Assembly: GCA_017962285.1 (NCBI GenBank)
Contig: JAGCVR010000148.1
Span: 1-9,400 of the forward strand
DNA: 9,400 bases
Source: Muribaculaceae bacterium
GTDB taxonomy: Bacteria; Bacteroidota; Bacteroidia; Bacteroidales; Muribaculaceae
Direction: 5' to 3'
Position 1 is the first letter of the stretch. The number at the start of each line of letters is the position of its first letter. The position numbers were made by a program, and so were the translations under genes. Below, one piece after another: positions 7,043-9,400 of this stretch. Below the pieces are notes generated by a model, which was not told where the DNA came from, made no database searches, and was given only the letters and a program-made list of their open reading frames with translations.

Positions 7043-7696
7043 CTAATCCTCATATTCCGTGGGGTCGATAATCCCGGCATCGGCGAGTGCCTCGCGCCGT
7101 TCCACGCAAGTTCCGCACCGACCGCAGTGACGTTCTCCGCCCTTGTAGCAGGAGTATGTCTCGGCATAGTCGATGCCTAGCGCTTTCCCACGTCTGGCGA
7201 TGTCGCTTTTCGTCAGATTAGTGTACGGGGCGAACAGTTCCACTCCTTCGTAGGTCCCGGCTTTCATTGCCGAGTTCATGCCTGCTATGAACGCCGGACG
7301 GCAGTCGGGATAGATGGTGTGGTCGCCGCCGTGATTAGCTATCATCACCCTGTGCAGACCGTTGCTCTCGGCTATTCCGCACGCTATGGCAAGCATGATG
7401 CCGTTGCGGAACGGCACCACCGTACTCTTCATGTTCTCGCTGGCATAGTGTCCTTCGGGAATGTCGTCGGCACTGCCCAGCAACGCGCTCTTGAAATGCC
7501 TGTGCATGAAGTCGAGCGGGATTATCAGGTGACGTATGCCAAGACGCTCGCAGTGCTTAACGGCATACTGCCGTTCTCGCGCATTCTGCGTTGAGCCGTA
7601 GTCGAATGTAATGGCAAGCCCTATCTTTTCCTTATATTCATAAAGAAGTGTCGTGGAGTCCATCCCACCCGAAAGTATTATCACTGAATCTTTCAT
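7043..7696 (-). CDS. queC: 7-cyano-7-deazaguanine (preQ0) synthase
   Basis: QueC is an ATP-dependent enzyme that turns 7-carboxy-7-deazaguanine and ammonia into preQ0. The 217-residue protein has the PP-loop SGGMDS (9-14), the region FDYGSTQNARER (31-42), the conserved PFRNGIML (95-102), HGGDHTIYPDCRP (122-134) and four zinc Cys near the end (Cys183, Cys191, Cys194, Cys197 in CYKGGERHCGRCGTC). Length and start MKDSVIILSGGMDS are standard. It lies between element copies 3 and 2, which form direct repeats around it, so recombination between them could remove the gene. No promoter of its own is visible. Confidence 0.97.
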   Translation of the reverse strand: MKDSVIILSGGMDSTTLLYEYKEKIGLAITFDYGSTQNARERQYAVKHCERLGIRHLIIPLDFMHRHFKSALLGSADDIPEGHYASENMKSTVVPFRNGIMLAIACGIAESNGLHRVMIANHGGDHTIYPDCRPAFIAGMNSAMKAGTYEGVELFAPYTNLTKSDIARRGKALGIDYAETYSCYKGGERHCGRCGTCVERREALADAGIIDPTEYED

Positions 7697-7715
7697 ATTC
7701 TTTTTTATTTGGGAG

Positions 7716-7814
7716 TTAAAGGTGAAATTCGCTGGCGCTCATTGCAGTTAAAATTGAAGTTAATTCGCTGGCGCTCATTGAAGTTAAAGGTGAAGTTAAA
7801 GATGAATCTTCCAT
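7716..7814 (-). other. Possible 32-codon small frame in element copy 3
   Basis: It begins MEDSSLTSPLTSMSAS as in copy 1, continues ELTSILTAMSASEFHL and stops 19 bases before the queC ATG. The extra length comes from a 36-base duplication, exactly 12 codons, so the frame is kept through it. Confidence 0.25.
7726..7797 (-). repeat. 36-base tandem duplication of the element's left module
   Basis: Two adjacent 36-base copies (7726-7761 and 7762-7797) each include ATTCGCTGGCGCTCATTG and a GTTAAA/GAAGTT tail, differing at three positions. Only copy 3 of the element has it, which indicates local expansion after the elements spread. Confidence 0.85.
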
Positions 7815-7908
7815 TTTTACTTCATTCTTTTACTTCATTCTTTTACTTCATTCTTTTACTTCATTCTTTCACTTCATTCTTTCACTTCCTTGGGCGTCAG
7901 CCCGATTA
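7761..7908 (-). repeat. Palindromic intergenic element, copy 3 (queF-queC gap)
   Basis: This 148-base copy has the same TAAT...ATTA layout and orientation, with a short array. The GC hairpin has one G-U change (TGGGC for CGGGC on the plus strand). Beyond its right end a diverged unit continues into the last codons of queF (about 7909-7924). The left half is duplicated (7726-7797). Confidence 0.85.
7821..7885 (-). repeat. 13-base tandem array, 5 units
   Basis: Five perfect-length units: three TTCATTCTTTTAC and two TTCATTCTTTCAC on the plus strand. They encode five ATG-AAG-stop frames on the minus strand. It is the shortest and most uniform of the three arrays. Confidence 0.95.
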
Positions 7909-7918
7909 CTCCATTCTT

Positions 7919-8383
7919 TCACTCCATCTTCGCCAGAAGACGCGCACGAACCATATCCTGATGTTCGGCATCGCCCCAGTTGGCAAACGGCAGTATTGAG
8001 ATGCCTCCACGTGGATTGAAGCGGCCCTCAACTTCAATGTATCTTGGATTCATCAGATCCAGCAGGTCTTTCATTATTACGTTCACGCAGTCCTCATGGA
8101 AGTCGCCGTGGTTGCGGAAGCTGAACAGATACAGTTTCAGGCTCTTGCTCTCCACCATCTTCACACGTTGAATGTAGCGGATGATAATCTTGCCGAAGTC
8201 GGGCTGACCCGTCTTGGGGCACAGCGAGGTAAATTCCGGGCAGACGAGCGTCACCAGATACTCGCGCTCGGGGTGCTTATTGTCGAATGCCTCAAGCACA
8301 CCGGGCTTATAGCCAAACTCATACTTCGTTCCCTGACTTCCCAGCAGCGTCACTCCCTGCAGTTCTTTCTTTGTTCGTGGCAT
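7919..8383 (-). CDS. queF: NADPH-dependent preQ0 reductase (short type)
   Basis: QueF reduces the nitrile of preQ0 to the amine of preQ1. The 154-residue protein from [15 protein letters not shown] matches the short (YkvM-type) class. It has the catalytic Cys55 ([11 protein letters not shown]) with Asp62, the family motif [21 protein letters not shown] (78-98) with His96 and Glu97, and [11 protein letters not shown] (120-130). The frame stays open upstream to 8527, but that extension has no family similarity and would run through the promoter, so the ATG at 8383 is chosen. It is first in the que cluster. Its last codons (AUG GAG UGA, then AAGA AUG GAG UAA) look like a diverged unit of the downstream array. 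Confidence 0.96.
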   Translation of the reverse strand: MPRTKKELQGVTLLGSQGTKYEFGYKPGVLEAFDNKHPEREYLVTLVCPEFTSLCPKTGQPDFGKIIIRYIQRVKMVESKSLKLYLFSFRNHGDFHEDCVNVIMKDLLDLMNPRYIEVEGRFNPRGGISILPFANWGDAEHQDMVRARLLAKME

Positions 8384-8414
8384 ATTCTTTGATTTAATTG
8401 TTGATTTCTGAGGG

Positions 8415-8444
8415 CAAATATAATGATTTTTCCGCAATTGGCAA
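8415..8444 (-). promoter_or_regulatory. Bacteroidota-type promoter for queF and the que cluster
   Basis: The minus-strand -7 box TATATTTG (8422-8415) is a perfect TAnnTTTG. A TTG core (8444-8442) lies 19 bases upstream as a partial -33 box. Transcription would start near 8408, about 25 bases before the queF ATG. It is the only such promoter seen on the minus strand between queF and queE. Confidence 0.65.
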
Positions 8445-8647
8445 TCACCACCCTCGCACATAAGTTCCCCACACGGCACCGCGACGCGGTGGAAATTTCT
8501 AAAAAATTGAACTCGAAAATTTCCCAAAAATATATAATCGGGTGATTTGCCATTGCACGCCGAAGGAGGGATCGCTCCTGTTCGTTTAAGTAATTCCGTG
8601 TTTCGCTGAATAAATATGAAATCATTTGAAATTACTTTGTTAAATTA

Positions 8648-8678
8648 TTGGCAGTCATAAAAATAATACTTATCTTTG
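8648..8678 (+). promoter_or_regulatory. Promoter of the secreted-protein gene
   Basis: TATCTTTG (8671-8678) is a perfect -7 box, with TTG (8648-8650) 20 bases upstream. The start near 8685 leaves an untranslated leader of about 100 bases. Confidence 0.65.
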
Positions 8679-8688
8679 CACACTTTTT

Positions 8689-8726
8689 CATAAACCGAAA
8701 ACATAGACCATTACATAAACCGAAAA
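8689..8726 (+). repeat. Direct repeat in the leader of the 8788 gene
   Basis: CATAAACCGAAAA occurs at 8689-8701 and again at 8714-8726, a 25-base period. It lies just downstream of the predicted transcription start. A protein-binding or RNA role is possible but not shown. Confidence 0.6.
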
Positions 8727-8787
8727 ATAACAATCACGCCCAGCGCGTGAACTGTATAACGAAATAATAATTCAAACTAATATTAAA

Positions 8788-9400
8788 ATGAAAAAATCAC
8801 TCACATTTTTAATCCTAATTTTGTGCGCTGCACTGAGTGTGCCACTCAATGCAGCAACTGCGACGTTTTCCTTAAACAATACTGCATTTGGTCTTAGTTC
8901 AACCGGACAAAACAATAATGACCAAACGCAAACCTCTGCTCCGGTAACATTAACTATCAGCAAAGCGTCTGCATCAAATGGCAACAACTTTCAGTCAAAT
9001 CATGTAAGATTTATGGCGAAAGCCACTTTAACTGTTGCAGTGTCATCTGGGTATAAGATAACTGGTTTAACTATTAGTTATAACACAAGCTACTCAAGTA
9101 CATTTACCTGTACCCCTTCAGGCAGTAGTATAACTTCAAGTAGTGGCACAGCCACATGGTCTGTAGGATCCGCAACAGGTGATGTAACTACTATTGTTGT
9201 AACTAACAATGCTAGTAATCAAGCTCGTATCACATCTGCTACTGTAACCTATGAAACTGCTGGTGGTGGTTCGGCACCAGATGCGCCGACGATCAGTAGT
9301 GAGGATGTGAGCAACGGCGGTTCAACGACGACTGCGCCGACTATAAGCATCAATTTCCCTACAGGTTCTGAACACGTTTACTACAACGTGGGCACTACAA
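8788..9400 (+). CDS. Secreted Ser/Thr/Asn-rich beta-sandwich protein, 3' partial
   Basis: The frame runs open for 204 codons from ATG 8788 to the window end. MKK plus a hydrophobic stretch (LTFLILILCAALSVPL) ending in NA-ATA is a signal peptide with probable cleavage after residue 22; there is no lipobox cysteine at the site. Residues 23-157 form one beta-rich domain of the kind common in Bacteroidales surface proteins (KITGLTISY early, then TATWSV, TTIVVTNNASNQARITSATVTYE). A GGGS linker (159-162) leads into a second domain (APDAPTISSEDV, then APTISINFPTGSEHVYYNV) resembling chitobiase C-terminal-like repeats. Composition is rich in Ser, Thr and Asn, and it is more A/T-rich than the que genes. 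A surface or outer-membrane-exported adhesin or glycan-related role is plausible, but the catalytic part, if any, is beyond the window. Confidence 0.82.
   Translation, partial: MKKSLTFLILILCAALSVPLNAATATFSLNNTAFGLSSTGQNNNDQTQTSAPVTLTISKASASNGNNFQSNHVRFMAKATLTVAVSSGYKITGLTISYNTSYSSTFTCTPSGSSITSSSGTATWSVGSATGDVTTIVVTNNASNQARITSATVTYETAGGGSAPDAPTISSEDVSNGGSTTTAPTISINFPTGSEHVYYNVGTT

Larger units (their letters stand above)
8384..8787. other. 404-base divergent intergenic region
   Basis: No gene is supported here. It holds the queF promoter (8415-8444), the promoter of the 8788 gene (8648-8678) and three inverted repeats between them: CACCGC-GAC-GCGGTG (8477-8491), GGAAATTT/AAATTTCC (8491-8498 and 8517-8524) and AGGAG-GGATCG-CTCCT (8564-8579) with outer CGA/TCG pairing. 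The predicted queF leader is only about 20-25 bases, too short for a preQ1 riboswitch. Confidence 0.7.

Noticed and set aside
5995..7071. Long plus-strand frame (358 codons) across queE, queD and the repeats, rich in Phe/Ser/His/Leu
   Set aside because: It is antisense to two clear que genes, and its Phe/Ser-rich parts are the 13-base array read in rotating frames (39 bases, 13 residues). The array simply lacks plus-strand stops. The smaller frames at 6261-6605 and 7709-7999 are the same artefact.
6281..7908. Integron-like attC sites making queC and queD gene cassettes
   Set aside because: One palindromic element follows each gene, as in cassettes, but there is no GTTRRRY core (GTTAAAG fails the last position) and no integrase in the window.
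8384..8530. preQ1 riboswitch ahead of queF, or a longer queF starting at 8527
   Set aside because: The predicted leader is about 25 bases and has no aptamer-like pseudoknot. The upstream frame has no QueF similarity and overlaps the perfect -7 box.

Overview
The window looks like a chromosomal segment of a Bacteroidales bacterium, probably Prevotellaceae or Muribaculaceae. The signs are promoters of the Bacteroidota type (TTTG, about 19-20 bases, TAnnTTTG), A-rich rather than Shine-Dalgarno leaders, a secreted M6-type protein ending in a type IX secretion-like tail, and a Ser/Thr/Asn-rich secreted beta-sandwich protein. The genus is an inference.

Layout. Positions 1-2392 (+) hold the 3' part of an M6-family metalloprotease-like gene, closed by a strong hairpin terminator. 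The convergent gene is alaS (alanyl-tRNA synthetase, 2486-5098, -). alaS diverges from a small MerR-type regulator (5252-5620, +), and their promoters lie nearly back to back over a short dyad. The rest of the minus strand is a preQ0/preQ1 (queuosine precursor) cluster in transcription order queF (8383-7919), queC (7696-7043), queD (6825-6493), queE (6249-5662), apparently driven from one promoter ahead of queF. QueD makes carboxytetrahydropterin, QueE converts it to carboxydeazaguanine, QueC makes preQ0 and QueF reduces it to preQ1. A divergent gene from 8788 (+) encodes an exported protein cut by the window end.

The unusual part is between the que genes. All three internal gaps (about 215-245 bases) carry the same element in the same orientation: GC-rich module, 13-base tandem array (9, 7 and 5 units), then a diverged inverted copy of the first module. 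The whole is a 148-200 base imperfect palindrome with TAAT...ATTA ends. On the transcribed strand nearly every array unit contains a two-codon reading frame AUG-AAG-UGA/UAA, with the next AUG 2-4 bases after the stop. The array is followed by a conserved small frame (ME[D/Y]SSLTSPLTSMSAS...) leading toward the next que gene. In the queD-queE gap this forms a nearly unbroken stop-start relay from one gene to the next. This may be a by-product of repeat expansion or a real translational or anti-termination device; sequence alone cannot decide.

A second oddity is the M6 protein, whose zinc motif HExxH reads YEFSH, suggesting a catalytically altered or dead homologue.
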